Below, piece after piece: positions 1-9,729 of a stretch of 64,000 nt of DNA. The stretch's first letter is position 1; each line of letters begins with the position of its first letter. The position numbers and the translations under genes were made by a program. Location: assembly GCA_016712275.1 (NCBI GenBank), contig JADJRI010000005.1:1-64000 (forward strand). Reading direction: 5' to 3'. The notes under the pieces are model-generated. The model ran no database searches. It saw nothing but the letters and a program-made list of their open reading frames with translations, and was not told where the DNA came from. This DNA is from Planctomycetota bacterium (GTDB lineage Bacteria > Planctomycetota > Phycisphaerae > UBA1845 > UTPLA1).

Positions 1-249
1 GACTGCTGTTTCAGGGACGATTCGCCGAACCGACAGGAGTGGCAGTGTCCGCCATCCGTAGAAAAAGTTGATGATGAGGCCGCCGAGACAAAATCCGAAA
101 ATGACAAGCAGCAGATTGACATCGGCATCCATCGCCGCAAGTCCGATCAACATCGCGCCGACCACAAACCAGACGCCGCCGAGCGTCGGACGAAAGCCAA
201 CCGGCGTAAATCGCCGCGACTTCTTGAACCATGGGAATCGCCGCTTCAT
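1..249 (-). CDS. DUF58-family membrane protein, N-terminal part (runs off the window edge)
   Basis: The reading frame starts with ATG at 249 (MKRRFPWFKKSRRF...) and is open to base 1, giving 83 codons of a longer protein. The visible part has a basic N-terminus and then two hydrophobic helices (around residues 23-40 and 45-62), followed by RTLPLLSVRR. This basic tail/two helices/LxVRR layout is what is seen at the start of DUF58 proteins, which are usually encoded directly downstream of a MoxR ATPase, as here (37-bp gap). The family is thought to work with MoxR in assembling or maturing envelope proteins. The DUF58 domain itself lies outside the window, so the call rests on topology and neighbourhood. 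Confidence 0.62.
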   Translation of the reverse strand, partial: MKRRFPWFKKSRRFTPVGFRPTLGGVWFVVGAMLIGLAAMDADVNLLLVIFGFCLGGLIINFFYGWRTLPLLSVRRIVPETAV

Positions 250-286
250 TCAAGCGCCCCCGCCTGTCATTCGAACCGGTAACGCA

Positions 287-1251
<965 letters not shown>

Positions 1252-1299
1252 GTGATGTTCCGTCGCAGGCACGCCGGTGCGTGCGTGAGGCACATTGCC

Positions 1300-2150
1300 C
1301 TAGAAGTCCATTATACGGCGCGATGGACGCCAGAGGTCGACAAGGATTGCAACAATCTGGACGGCAAACACCACCCCGAAAACGCCGCCCGCGCCGACAA
1401 TAAACAGTACAAACACATCGCCCAGCCGTGCCAGCCACCAGCCGCCGAAATCGAAGACGAGGGCGATCATCGGCAGGGGCGTCAGCCAGTTCAGCCATTT
1501 CGCAGGCCAGCGCGTCATCGAAAACAGCAGCCCCACGACGAGTGTAAACATCGGAATCGAAAGCATGTGAATATGGCTGACAAGAATGAGCCGGGGCATG
1601 GAGTATTGCGGGCCGATTCGCATGGAAACCATCCCGGGCTTCATATCGGCAGGCAACAACGGCCTCATCATTTCGTAATCGACGGTCATGTCATCCGGAC
1701 CGAATGGCGAGCGCTTGCCGATGTCTTCTCCACCGTCGCGAGCGTGGCACCGCAGGCAATTCAGGATAATAACGCGGGCGGGCGTTTTCTTCGCGTCCGC
1801 CGGATCAAGACCGGCCTTCGGCGCACCCTTCTTCAGCCACGTTTCGAGGACGGAATAATCCGCATCGTCTTCCACATACTCACGCATGGAGCTGCGCAAC
1901 ATGGCCAGCATGCGCGAGGGGATTTCGTCGCTTACCGATTTTCGTTCGAACCCGGAATAAACGGCGCGAACATCGTCCAGCGACATGCCCGGCTTGCCGT
2001 CGGCCATGCCGTGGCTCGTTTGAATATTGGCGACCGCCACAAGATAGCCGTACCGATAATGGCGAGAAAGGCTGTGAGCAGCAGCTTCACGCCGAATGGA
2101 AAGGTGGCAAGTCTGCCGCCCCATGTATGGGTGCCGGATGGTTCACTCAT
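1300..2150 (-). CDS. Membrane protein with a c-type heme motif (frameshifted near 2010)
   Basis: The protein starts at ATG 2150 (MSEPSGTHTWGG...). It has one N-terminal membrane helix, then a soluble region carrying NCLRCHARDGG, a CxxCH heme c attachment motif, then at least three C-terminal hydrophobic helices. Near base 2010 the frame shifts: the N-terminal helix and the heme region are in different frames but join smoothly. The combination of a periplasmic CxxCH segment and a multi-helix membrane part suggests a membrane-anchored cytochrome, possibly receiving heme through the ResB/CcsA pair encoded at 41-45 kb (inference). I do not recognise a named family. It lies between moxR and nrnA, all on the same strand. 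Confidence 0.6.
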
Positions 2151-2234
2151 GTCGGGTCCCAGTGAGAATTCGTCTTTCGCGCATTCCAAAATGGCACGCG
2201 GCCAAGCAGCGTTGCCGCCCAAACGTAAAATAAC

Positions 2235-3287
2235 CTATGAGAGCTCTTGTTCCATCGCGGCGACAACGCGCTGCACCACCTCGCTGAAGGCCTCGCGCAC
2301 CTTCAAGCCGGCGGCGCGCTCATGACCGCCGCCGCCGAATTTTCGGGCAATGGCCGCGACATTGATATCGCGTTTGCTGCGCAGACTCACGCGCACCGGC
2401 TCCTCGGGAGACTCGGGTTCGACAAACATCGCGCTGGCGACAACCGTGCCGACGCGATGGGTCTCGTTGATGACTTCCTCGGTCATTTTCGAGTTCGCGC
2501 CGCAGCGTCGCAGCATATCGCCGGTGATGCGAACGACCGCCAGACGGCCGCCCGCCCGCAGTTCGAACGATGACATGACCGCGCCCATCAGGCGAACGCG
2601 CGCCTCGGGCTCGGCATTGTAGAGCCGTTCATTCAGTTCGTTCGGCCGTGCTCCAGCGTCGATCAATCGTGAAGCGGTTTTGTACACGGCCGCATCGGCG
2701 TTTGAGAAACGAAACCAGCCGGTGTCAGTGGCGAGACCCGCAAATAAGAGTGTCGCGATATCGGCATCGATGATCCAGCCAGCTGCATCGCAGAGGCTGG
2801 TGATGATCTGGGTGCAGGAACCTGCGCCGGTATCGAGCAGGATTTCATCGACGATGGGATCGCGGGTGACGTGATGATCGATGGCGAGCTTCGGGCCGTT
2901 GAATTTGCCGAGGGCCGCGGCGACCGACTCCAGTTGGGCGGTTGCGCAGGTGTCCACGACCAAAGCCAGATCGGCCCAGGCGAGCGCGTCGTCGGTGTGA
3001 CACCGGCTATTAGCCGGTGCCACACCGACGGGCGCGACGGGCGAATTTGTCGGCCATACTCTCGCGGTTGCCGCATTGGGAAGATCGACATAACGCGGCG
3101 GGATCGGTTCGTGGAAATAGACGGTTGCCTCTTTGCCAAGCGAGCGGATGATGCGGGCCATCGAGAGTGCCGAACCGACGGCATCGCCATCGGCGCGGGC
3201 GTGGGTTGTTACAAGCACGCGCTTAGCACGGGCGATGCGGGCTGCCGCGGCTTCGAAGTCAATCTGCTTTGGGATTTCTGCAATCAT
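2235..3287 (-). CDS. nrnA: DHH/DHHA1 phosphoesterase, NrnA-like oligoribonuclease / pAp phosphatase
   Basis: NrnA-type enzymes remove nucleotides from very short RNAs and hydrolyse pAp in the cytoplasm. The sequence has the DHH signatures in order: ARADGDAVGSAL (metal site), LALVVDTCA, AIDHHVT (the DHH triad), and the C-terminal DHHA1 glycine motif FGGGGHERAAG that binds substrate. Length (about 350 residues) fits the family. I prefer ATG 3287 (MIAEIPKQIDF) over an in-frame ATG at 3362 because family members begin close to this point. A 41-bp near-perfect palindrome (2990-3030) lies within the coding region and adds about 13 residues (roughly PVGVAPANSRCHT) in a linker ahead of LALVVDT, leaving the frame open. 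ribF lies upstream on the same strand. Confidence 0.88.
   Translation of the reverse strand: MIAEIPKQIDFEAAAARIARAKRVLVTTHARADGDAVGSALSMARIIRSLGKEATVYFHEPIPPRYVDLPNAATARVWPTNSPVAPVGVAPANSRCHTDDALAWADLALVVDTCATAQLESVAAALGKFNGPKLAIDHHVTRDPIVDEILLDTGAGSCTQIITSLCDAAGWIIDADIATLLFAGLATDTGWFRFSNADAAVYKTASRLIDAGARPNELNERLYNAEPEARVRLMGAVMSSFELRAGGRLAVVRITGDMLRRCGANSKMTEEVINETHRVGTVVASAMFVEPESPEEPVRVSLRSKRDINVAAIARKFGGGGHERAAGLKVREAFSEVVQRVVAAMEQELS
2990..3030. repeat. 41-bp palindrome inserted within nrnA
   Basis: Two 20-base arms, CGTCGGTGTGACACCGGCTA and TAGCCGGTGCCACACCGACG, flank one central base and match with a single mismatch. The core GGTGCCACACCG recurs in related form nearby: GGTGCCACAC at about 3391 and GGTGCCACGC at about 3435. 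It looks like a dispersed hairpin repeat that landed in a coding linker. Confidence 0.7.
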
Positions 3288-3408
3288 ATATCGCTTAATT
3301 ACTCTGTTGCTCACGGTGCCAAGGGCCATCAATGAACTCTGGGACGCGACACTGAAATCCACGCGATCTTACACCGTTTCATAGCTGGTCGGTGCCACAC
3401 TCCACATT

Positions 3409-3436
3409 CCCTGCCCCGTTGGGGCTGGGCTAAACG
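3409..3436 (+). repeat. Covarying hairpin repeat, copy 1 (ribF-nrnA intergenic)
   Basis: This 28-bp element reads CCCT, then stem GCCCC-GTT-GGGGC, then TGGGCTAAACG. It shares its frame and conserved tail with copies at 5593-5620, 62134-62161 and (inverted) 62045-62072. It lies just downstream of the ribF stop. Confidence 0.7.
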
Positions 3437-3459
3437 GTGCCACGCAATCGTGAACCGGT

Positions 3460-4404
3460 TTAGAATCCGACGATTCGCCGCACTTCGGCGACATCACGGG
3501 CGATTTGCGCTTTCAGTTCATCGGGGCCGTCGAATTTCTTCTGGTCCCGCACGCGGGCGACAAACTCCAGTCGCACCGCGCGGCCGTAGCAGTCGCCCAC
3601 GGCATCATGGATCAAAAAGGCCTCGACGGCCAGCGTGTGGCCGCCCATGGTCGGCCGCGTGCCGATGCTGATCGCCGCCGGGAGTCTTTGATTGTCCATC
3701 TCGGCGACTCCGGCATAGACGCTCTCGCCGGGAATGAGCTGCGAGCCGACATCGAGATTGATTGTGGGGTAGCCCAGTGTGCGTCCCGCGCCCGCGCCGT
3801 GAACGACGGTTCCCAATAGTGCATACGGCCGACCCAGGCAGAGCGACGCGTGGGCGACATCGCCATCGGCCAGCTCTTTTCGGACAAACGTTCTCGACAC
3901 GATGGTGGGCGAAGGGTCGCCGGGAAAATGGGCCTGATAGGGTTCCACGATGTGAACCTGAAAGCCGCCCTTGGGGGACAGTTGGCGTAGCGTTTCCACA
4001 TCGCCTTTGCGGCCGCGGCCGAAGCCGAAGTTCGGGCCTTCGACGACGTAGGATGGATGAATGCGTTTGACGAGGATTTCCCTGACGAAATCCTCGGCGG
4101 AAAGAGAGAGCAGGGGCCAATCGGTTTCGAGGCGGACAACGGCGTCGGCGCCGGCGGCGGAGAGTTGTTTCACTTTTTCGTCCCAGAGGGTGAGGCGTTT
4201 GGGGGCTTGGGCGGGTCGGAGCAATTCGACTGGGTGCGGCTCGAATGTCATGGCGATGACAGCGGCGCTGGAGACATGGGCGAGGGCTTTCGCGGTGCGG
4301 AGAATGCGCTGGTGGCCGAGGTGAACGCCGTCGAAGTTGCCGACGGTGAGCACGGCTCCGCGGAAGGAGTGGTCGATTGATGCGATGCCTTCGAATACTT
4401 GCAT
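3460..4404 (-). CDS. ribF: Bifunctional riboflavin kinase / FAD synthetase
   Basis: RibF phosphorylates riboflavin to FMN and adenylylates FMN to FAD. The N-terminal nucleotidyltransferase domain shows VGNFDGVHLGHQ (HxGH-like nucleotide site) near residue 25 and PNFGFGRGRKGD with VSRTFVRKELADGD further on. The C-terminal flavokinase domain shows GAGAGRTLGYPTINL, then VYAGVAE, SIGTRPTMGG and VEAFLI, then LEFVARVRDQKKFDG. At 314 residues it is full length and uninterrupted. The start ATG 4404 gives the canonical N-terminus. It is followed by nrnA on the same strand; rbfA/truB-type genes often found beside ribF are not present here. Confidence 0.95.
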   Translation of the reverse strand: MQVFEGIASIDHSFRGAVLTVGNFDGVHLGHQRILRTAKALAHVSSAAVIAMTFEPHPVELLRPAQAPKRLTLWDEKVKQLSAAGADAVVRLETDWPLLSLSAEDFVREILVKRIHPSYVVEGPNFGFGRGRKGDVETLRQLSPKGGFQVHIVEPYQAHFPGDPSPTIVSRTFVRKELADGDVAHASLCLGRPYALLGTVVHGAGAGRTLGYPTINLDVGSQLIPGESVYAGVAEMDNQRLPAAISIGTRPTMGGHTLAVEAFLIHDAVGDCYGRAVRLEFVARVRDQKKFDGPDELKAQIARDVAEVRRIVGF

Positions 4405-4586
4405 TGCGATGAGTGGTTGCTCGTGAAGAGCGGCGTGTTACCGTGCGAGACATTCAGTATTAAAATTTGTTCGCGAGAGGAACGCCGGCCCTGTCACCAC
4501 GGGCCCCGGATCGACACGATCCGGCTCGCGATACATCGACTTCGTCGATAACCAATGGAACTCACGATGTCATATGGCACATCAAC

Positions 4587-4677
4587 GTATGCGATGTTAA
4601 CCGCATGCGACGATAATGCGTGCGACGATAACGCATGTAATGATAACACACGCGGTGTTAATGCGCGCGAGAATTGT
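4587..4677. repeat. Degenerate 15-bp tandem repeat upstream of ribF
   Basis: About six 15-bp units run between copA and ribF: GTATGCGATGTTAAC (4587), then after one base GCATGCGACGATAAT (4603), GCGTGCGACGATAAC (4618), GCATGTAATGATAAC (4633), ACACGCGGTGTTAAT (4648) and a decayed unit. The rest of the 4405-4678 gap shows no gene. The array sits in the ribF upstream region, so it could influence that promoter, but nothing shows this directly. Confidence 0.7.
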
Positions 4678-4678
4678 C

Positions 4679-7042
4679 TCATGCTACCTTGCGAGCAAAC
4701 ACGCGCGGCAGCCGCAGCGCGTTCAGCACCACTGTCAGCGAGCTGATCATCATCGCGCCGGCGGCGGCCATCGGGGGCAGCAGGCCGGTCGCCGCGAAGG
4801 GGATCATAATTAAATTGTATACGAACGCCCAGAAGAGGTTTTGGCGAATAATTCGCATTGCGGCGCGGGCGAGTTCGACCGCGTCGGCCACTAGTTGGGG
4901 CGTGGAGCCGATGAGCTGAATGCCGGCGGCGTCGTTTGCGGCTTGGGCGCCGGCGGCGAAGGCGATTCCGACATCGGCGGCTGCGAGGGCTGCGGCGTCG
5001 TTGAGGCCGTCGCCTACCATGGCCACGCAGTGCGAACCGTTTTCCTTGGCGAGTTTGACGCGGATGAGTTTTTCGTGGGGTTTTACGCCGGCATTCACGG
5101 CGGAGTCTTTTAATCCAACTTCATGTGCGACGGCCATCGCCGCCGCGCGGTGGTCGCCGGTCAGCATTTCGCTTTGTACGCCGAGGCGGGCGAGGCGCTG
5201 GATGGCGGCGCGGGCGGAGGGGCGGACGGTGTCGCGAAGTGCAATTGTTCCGATGCGGTGCCCATCAATCCAGACGTTTGCGATCGTTGCTCCATTCGTT
5301 TCGGTAGTGCTTGATTCTGTTTCTTCGGTGGATGCGGATTGGAGGTTATTCTCGGGGACGAAGTTCTCCCTTCCTACGACGACCCATCGGCCCTCGACCC
5401 GCGCTTCCACGCCACTCCCCGGCGCGACTTGAAAATCGGTGGCATCGGGCACTGCGATCAAACGGCGGCGGGCTTCGGCGACGATTGATTTTGCGAGGGG
5501 ATGCGAGGAGAACTGCTCCGCGCCGGCTGCGAATCGCAGAACATCGCGCTCGGTGAAGCGTGTTTCGACGGATTGCGTCCTCGCGTCATCCTCCCTACCC
5601 CGTTGGGGTTGGGCTAAACGGGTTTGCTCGTTTGGGTGAATTGCACTGATTGGTTCCGCCGTTTTCACACTCATCGCCGACGTTGTCACGCTGATGCCGG
5701 TCGTTGTCACGCTCATGACCGCCGGTTTGCCTGCTGTCAGCGTGCCGGTTTTGTCCCAGAGCACGACGTCGATTTTACCGGCAGCTTCCAGTGTTGCGGC
5801 ATCGCGTACGAGAATACCGCGCAGTGCCGCGAGGCCCGTTGCGACCGTGACGACCGTGGGTGTTGCCAACCCCAAGGCACACGGACACGCGACCACGAGC
5901 ACTGCGGCGGCGGCCCTCACGGCGTTTGATGCCGATGGATTGGCACTCAAGAATAACCATCCGATGAATGTCAGCGCAGCCGCGGTCAGGACGATGGGTA
6001 CGAACACCGCGGCGACGCGATCGGCCGTCCGCTGAGATTCGGTGCGTGTGGCCTGCGCCTTTTGCACGAGTTCGACAATTCGCCCGAGCGCAGAGCGCGC
6101 CCCCGTCGTCGTTGCACGGATGACGATTTGCCCTTCGATCGCCAGCGAACCGCCCAATACGCTGTCGCCTTTCACTCGGCGCTGCGGCATGGGCTCGCCG
6201 GTCATCAGGCTTTCGTCCACGGCTGCCTCGCCTTCGATCACTTCGCCGTCGACGGGAATCGATTCGTGCGGTGGGACTGTTATTTCATCACCGATCGCGA
6301 TTCGTTCGACCGGCGTGGAGACCCATTGGCCATTCTTGCGAACCAGCGCCTGCCGCGGCGCGCGGTTGGCGAGGGTGGTCATTGCCTGCGTGGCTCGCGC
6401 TTTGGCGCGGGCTTCGAGATAGCGGCCGACGCAGACGAGGGCGAGAATCATGGAGGCGGCGTCGATGTGGATGAAGGAAGCGTCGCGGGCGAAGACGATG
6501 CCATAGATGCTGCTGCCTGTCGCCGTAAGCACGCCGAGGGTGATGAGCACATCCATGTTTCCGATGCGATGCCAGATCGCACGCAGCCCGCCCGCGAGTA
6601 TCGGCCCGGCGCCGGGGCTGACCGACATCATCACCAGCAAAATGAGCTGCATGTACCGGGCCGTAACCTGCTTTTCAAAGGTGTGGCCCCACAGAATGTG
6701 CATGGCATGATCAAGAATCATAATGGGCAGGGCGAGGCCGATCGCCTGGATCAGGCCCTGTCGATGGCGTCGCAGTGTTTCGCGCGACTCCGAATCGCCG
6801 GCCATGCGATCGAGCAATTGCCGCCCGCCGGACAGAATCTCCGCGTCATAGCCGGCGCCGCGCACGGCCTCGATCAAGGCCGATTTCGAGCCGGCTGAAT
6901 CCAACAACAACGTCGCCGATTCACCCATCAGATTGACGACGGCCTCCCGCACGCCGGCGACCCCGCGCAGGGCGGATTCCACCCGACCGGCGCAGCCGCC
7001 ACAGGTCATACCGATGATTCTAAGTTGAACGCGTTCTGACAC
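4679..7042 (-). CDS. copA: Copper-translocating P1B-type ATPase
   Basis: This is a membrane pump that exports monovalent copper using ATP. From the N-terminus it has one heavy-metal-associated domain with GMTCGGCAGRVE (CxxC), membrane helices, the actuator motif VDESLMTGEPMP, the metal-site helix VACPCALGLATP (CPC), the phosphorylation site DKTGTLTAGKPAV, the SSHPLAK serine-histidine-proline motif of P1B pumps, and the hinge MVGDGLNDAAALAAADVG. It is 787 residues and uninterrupted. An unusual linker of roughly 50 residues between the phosphorylation site and the HP motif contains a heptapeptide repeat (5661-5723) and a 28-bp hairpin repeat (5593-5620). No copper regulator is visible next to it. 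Confidence 0.95.
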   Translation of the reverse strand: MSERVQLRIIGMTCGGCAGRVESALRGVAGVREAVVNLMGESATLLLDSAGSKSALIEAVRGAGYDAEILSGGRQLLDRMAGDSESRETLRRHRQGLIQAIGLALPIMILDHAMHILWGHTFEKQVTARYMQLILLVMMSVSPGAGPILAGGLRAIWHRIGNMDVLITLGVLTATGSSIYGIVFARDASFIHIDAASMILALVCVGRYLEARAKARATQAMTTLANRAPRQALVRKNGQWVSTPVERIAIGDEITVPPHESIPVDGEVIEGEAAVDESLMTGEPMPQRRVKGDSVLGGSLAIEGQIVIRATTTGARSALGRIVELVQKAQATRTESQRTADRVAAVFVPIVLTAAALTFIGWLFLSANPSASNAVRAAAAVLVVACPCALGLATPTVVTVATGLAALRGILVRDAATLEAAGKIDVVLWDKTGTLTAGKPAVMSVTTTGISVTTSAMSVKTAEPISAIHPNEQTRLAQPQRGREDDARTQSVETRFTERDVLRFAAGAEQFSSHPLAKSIVAEARRRLIAVPDATDFQVAPGSGVEARVEGRWVVVGRENFVPENNLQSASTEETESSTTETNGATIANVWIDGHRIGTIALRDTVRPSARAAIQRLARLGVQSEMLTGDHRAAAMAVAHEVGLKDSAVNAGVKPHEKLIRVKLAKENGSHCVAMVGDGLNDAAALAAADVGIAFAAGAQAANDAAGIQLIGSTPQLVADAVELARAAMRIIRQNLFWAFVYNLIMIPFAATGLLPPMAAAGAMMISSLTVVLNALRLPRVFARKVA
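5593..5620 (+). repeat. Covarying hairpin repeat, copy 2 (inside copA)
   Basis: CCCT, then stem ACCCC-GTT-GGGGT, then TGGGCTAAACG. It lies in the copA coding region (translated on the minus strand as RLAQPQRG), in the variable linker of the nucleotide-binding domain. The reading frame stays open through it. Confidence 0.7.
5661..5723. repeat. Three 21-bp tandem units inside copA
   Basis: Units begin at 5661, 5682 and 5703 (GTTTTCACACTCATCGCCGAC, GTTGTCACGCTGATGCCGGTC and a third similar one). On the coding strand they give heptapeptides of the form xxxSVTT (VMSVTT, TGISVTT, SAMSVKT). They lie in the same expanded linker as the hairpin repeat. Confidence 0.65.
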
Positions 7043-7416
7043 GAGCGTTTTGTTACACCTTTATGCGTTTCACCATCGACAGATCAAATTCGCAAACAAG
7101 CATGCCTTGGAACCTGTTCATTGCTACGGCCGCTTTGACCGCACCGCCGCAGAATACCTTGGCGGTTTTCCGGAGCATCCTGCTGCATCCTATTCCGAGC
7201 GGATTGTAGGGGAGAAAGACTCGGGGCACCTGAATGTCCGGTTGCAACGTCGAATCCGGTTGAACCGTCTCGCATCGCGCAAATTATGCGGCTGCCGTCC
7301 CACGCGCCACCAACTGCCACCTCCTTCTTACTTGCTACCACGCCGCAGAAGCCTCGGCTGCTTCCCCGGCCGATCGGCTCAACTGGTGGGCCAAACCATT
7401 CCGATGAGTAGGTGCA
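7043..7416. other. Divergent intergenic region, no gene recognised
   Basis: These 374 bases separate the divergent copA and membrane glycosyltransferase-like genes. Open frames crossing it do not resemble known proteins. I see no clear hairpin, promoter pair or metal-regulator operator. Confidence 0.5.
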
Positions 7417-9687
7417 ATGCTCGATCCCATCGATTCTTCGGTGATGCGCTGGTCCGACTTCGCCGCTGGATGGCCAAACGTGACCGGTGGGTGCCTTGCA
7501 GCACTTGTGTGCTGGGTCAGCGTCGGTTGGGCTGCATATCGAATCGCGGCGCGGCGACTGGCGGATGAGTCCTTGGCGGTTCGAGTGGCGGCCGCCGGCG
7601 TTTTCGCGATTGCCTTTGTTATCTGTTTGATGACCGTGCTTGGCCACGCGAATCTACTGGCCATTTTTCCGGTGTCCCTGTCATGCCTGACCTTTGCGGT
7701 AGCAGCGCATTTCGTTCGGCCCGCCGGCGTTCAAAAAACTGCCGCGTCGCATGTCGACATGATCCATTGGACGGGCGAGCGCGTGCGCGAAGGATATGCT
7801 GTCGCGTTTTGCATTGTAGCCGTACTTGTTTTCCAGGCGGTGATGCGGGCGCTGCGTTGTCCGCCACTTTCCTGGGACTCGCTGACCTATCATGCGTTTC
7901 TTCCCGCACGCTGGATTCAACTGGAAGGGCTCGCGCCCTTTGCGGCGCCCGGCGCCATGGACGGCTATCGCGCACTGCCTTGGAATATGGAGCTGCTCGC
8001 CGCCTTTGCGATTCTGCCATTCAAAAGCGACCTGGCACTGAACCTCGTCAATCTCGGCATATTCCCGATTGCGGCAGTCGTCTCCTATGCCATCGCAAGG
8101 GAGCTCGGTGCAAAGCCGGGCTTCGCCTTGTGGGCTCCCCTGCTTTTTTGCACAGCGCCGCCTGTCTGGCACCTCGCCACGACGCAATACAACGACGTCC
8201 TTGTCGCCGCGATGCTCGGAGCGGGAATTCTGTTTCTCATTCGCTGGCATCGCACCTCGAAGCGCGCTTTGCTCATCGCGGCAGGCGCCGCATTCGGCAT
8301 CGCGTGCGGCACCAAGTATACGGCACTGCCTGTTTCGCTGGCGGCTTTTGCTTTTGTGTTCACGCGAATCTGCATGGATCGCAATCGAGTTGCGGGTTCG
8401 TACCGAGCCTTGCTCATCGCCGCGGCCGTCGCGGCGGCCTGCGGCGCGGATCGGTACATTCAGAACATTCGGGAATTCGGGAATCCTGTCTATCCGTTCG
8501 AAGTCGTCCTTGCCGGCCACACCCTGTTCGATGGTTCGCCGATGCAAGCCGAAATTCTTCATTCAACGCCGCGCGGCCATCGAATCGATGACTGGCCGGT
8601 CTTGAAGTCGATGTTTACCTCCGGTCGAATCACGTGGGGTCCGATTTGGCTGCTGGTATTGCCCGTCGCGCTCGCATCGTCATTCTTTCTTCCAAGAAAT
8701 CACTCGAACGCAAAACTACGACGACTACATGCAGTGATCGCCCTGCTTATTCTGTTTGCGCTGGTCTCATACTTTCTGCCGGATGACGGCATTCCAGAGC
8801 GAACCCGCCGACAATTTCACGGTTCCTCCCAGCGCATGCTGGCTCTGCCCATGATGCTGGCCGCGGCCCTTGCCTCTTCTCTCGCGTCTCAGTGGAAATG
8901 GCCGGCGGGTGTTGCGCCGGTGATCCCCACCGCCTTCGTCTTAATCAACGTATGGAATGGAAAGTTTCCGCAGCCGCCGTCGCTAACTGAGACATGTTTG
9001 GTCACGCTGGCTTTTATTATTTTGCTCTGCGCAGTGAACGGGCCACGAATCGAACAGCTACGCCTCCTCACATGGAAAAATCCCTGGCGACATGCGGTAA
9101 TTGCTCTGATTCTTTTCTCGGCTGTCGTGCCTGCCGTATATTTCCTTGAGGCGAAACGCAACACGTCGCGGTATTCGCATTATGCCGCGAGCACGGACTA
9201 CCACGATATCCCGCGTTACCTGACAGGCGCCTGGCAGGCGGTCGATGATCCCGATCATCCGCTTGTCGTCGCATTGGTCGATCAGCGCCACGACCGGCCG
9301 GACCGACGCATCACCCGCGCCGCGTTGGAGTGGTTTTTCTATCCGCTGCTGGGATCGCGACTGCAAAATCGCGTCGTACATGCATCGGTATATGAACAGG
9401 CCGACATTCCCAGCAGAGCGTTTTGGGGCGGAAACCAGCCCTGCACGAATGCAGCCACCTGGCTTCAAAATCTTGAGCGGCTATCGGTCGACCGAATTGT
9501 GGTGACGCCCCATGCGCATCCCGAGCTGGATTGGATCGAGGCCCGACCCCATCTTTTTCAGTCGATTCGGCTGGACACCGATGTCAGGGTTTATGCTGTG
9601 AACAAGTCCGCGCTGGCAGCAACCAATCTTCATTTCGATCAAACGGCGGCCATCGACACCAACCTTGAATATCCCGAAGAAAAGTAG
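7417..9687 (+). CDS. Large multi-spanning membrane protein, GT-C (GT39/PMT-like) glycosyltransferase candidate
   Basis: This 756-residue protein is mostly hydrophobic, with about a dozen or more predicted membrane helices up to about residue 570, then a soluble C-terminal domain. After the first helices it shows SWDSLTYHAFLPARWIQ, an acidic DSxxYH-type first periplasmic loop typical of GT-C polyprenyl-phosphate-sugar glycosyltransferases, followed by NLGIFPIAAVVSYAIAREL and CGTKYTALPVSLAAF. These features fit a GT39-like mannosyl/arabinosyl transferase of the inner membrane, but I cannot name the sugar or acceptor. It stands alone, divergent from copA and convergent with the PQQ gene. The reading frame is intact. 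Confidence 0.65.
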   Translation: MLDPIDSSVMRWSDFAAGWPNVTGGCLAALVCWVSVGWAAYRIAARRLADESLAVRVAAAGVFAIAFVICLMTVLGHANLLAIFPVSLSCLTFAVAAHFVRPAGVQKTAASHVDMIHWTGERVREGYAVAFCIVAVLVFQAVMRALRCPPLSWDSLTYHAFLPARWIQLEGLAPFAAPGAMDGYRALPWNMELLAAFAILPFKSDLALNLVNLGIFPIAAVVSYAIARELGAKPGFALWAPLLFCTAPPVWHLATTQYNDVLVAAMLGAGILFLIRWHRTSKRALLIAAGAAFGIACGTKYTALPVSLAAFAFVFTRICMDRNRVAGSYRALLIAAAVAAACGADRYIQNIREFGNPVYPFEVVLAGHTLFDGSPMQAEILHSTPRGHRIDDWPVLKSMFTSGRITWGPIWLLVLPVALASSFFLPRNHSNAKLRRLHAVIALLILFALVSYFLPDDGIPERTRRQFHGSSQRMLALPMMLAAALASSLASQWKWPAGVAPVIPTAFVLINVWNGKFPQPPSLTETCLVTLAFIILLCAVNGPRIEQLRLLTWKNPWRHAVIALILFSAVVPAVYFLEAKRNTSRYSHYAASTDYHDIPRYLTGAWQAVDDPDHPLVVALVDQRHDRPDRRITRAALEWFFYPLLGSRLQNRVVHASVYEQADIPSRAFWGGNQPCTNAATWLQNLERLSVDRIVVTPHAHPELDWIEARPHLFQSIRLDTDVRVYAVNKSALAATNLHFDQTAAIDTNLEYPEEK

Positions 9688-9729
9688 GGCGCTTCATCGC
9701 AAGGCAATGCATGTGCCTGACGCACGCCA

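Noticed and set aside
4587..4677. Possible CRISPR array
   Set aside because: The units are directly contiguous 15-mers without spacers, and no cas genes are in the window.
4555..4813. Small plus-strand frames with repeated NACDD peptides
   Set aside because: The repeat peptides arise from the 15-bp tandem DNA array; no ribosome-binding site or homologous protein type is recognised.
7084..7664. Minus-strand frames between copA and the membrane glycosyltransferase-like gene
   Set aside because: They run into the antisense of the plus-strand gene and show no conserved pattern.
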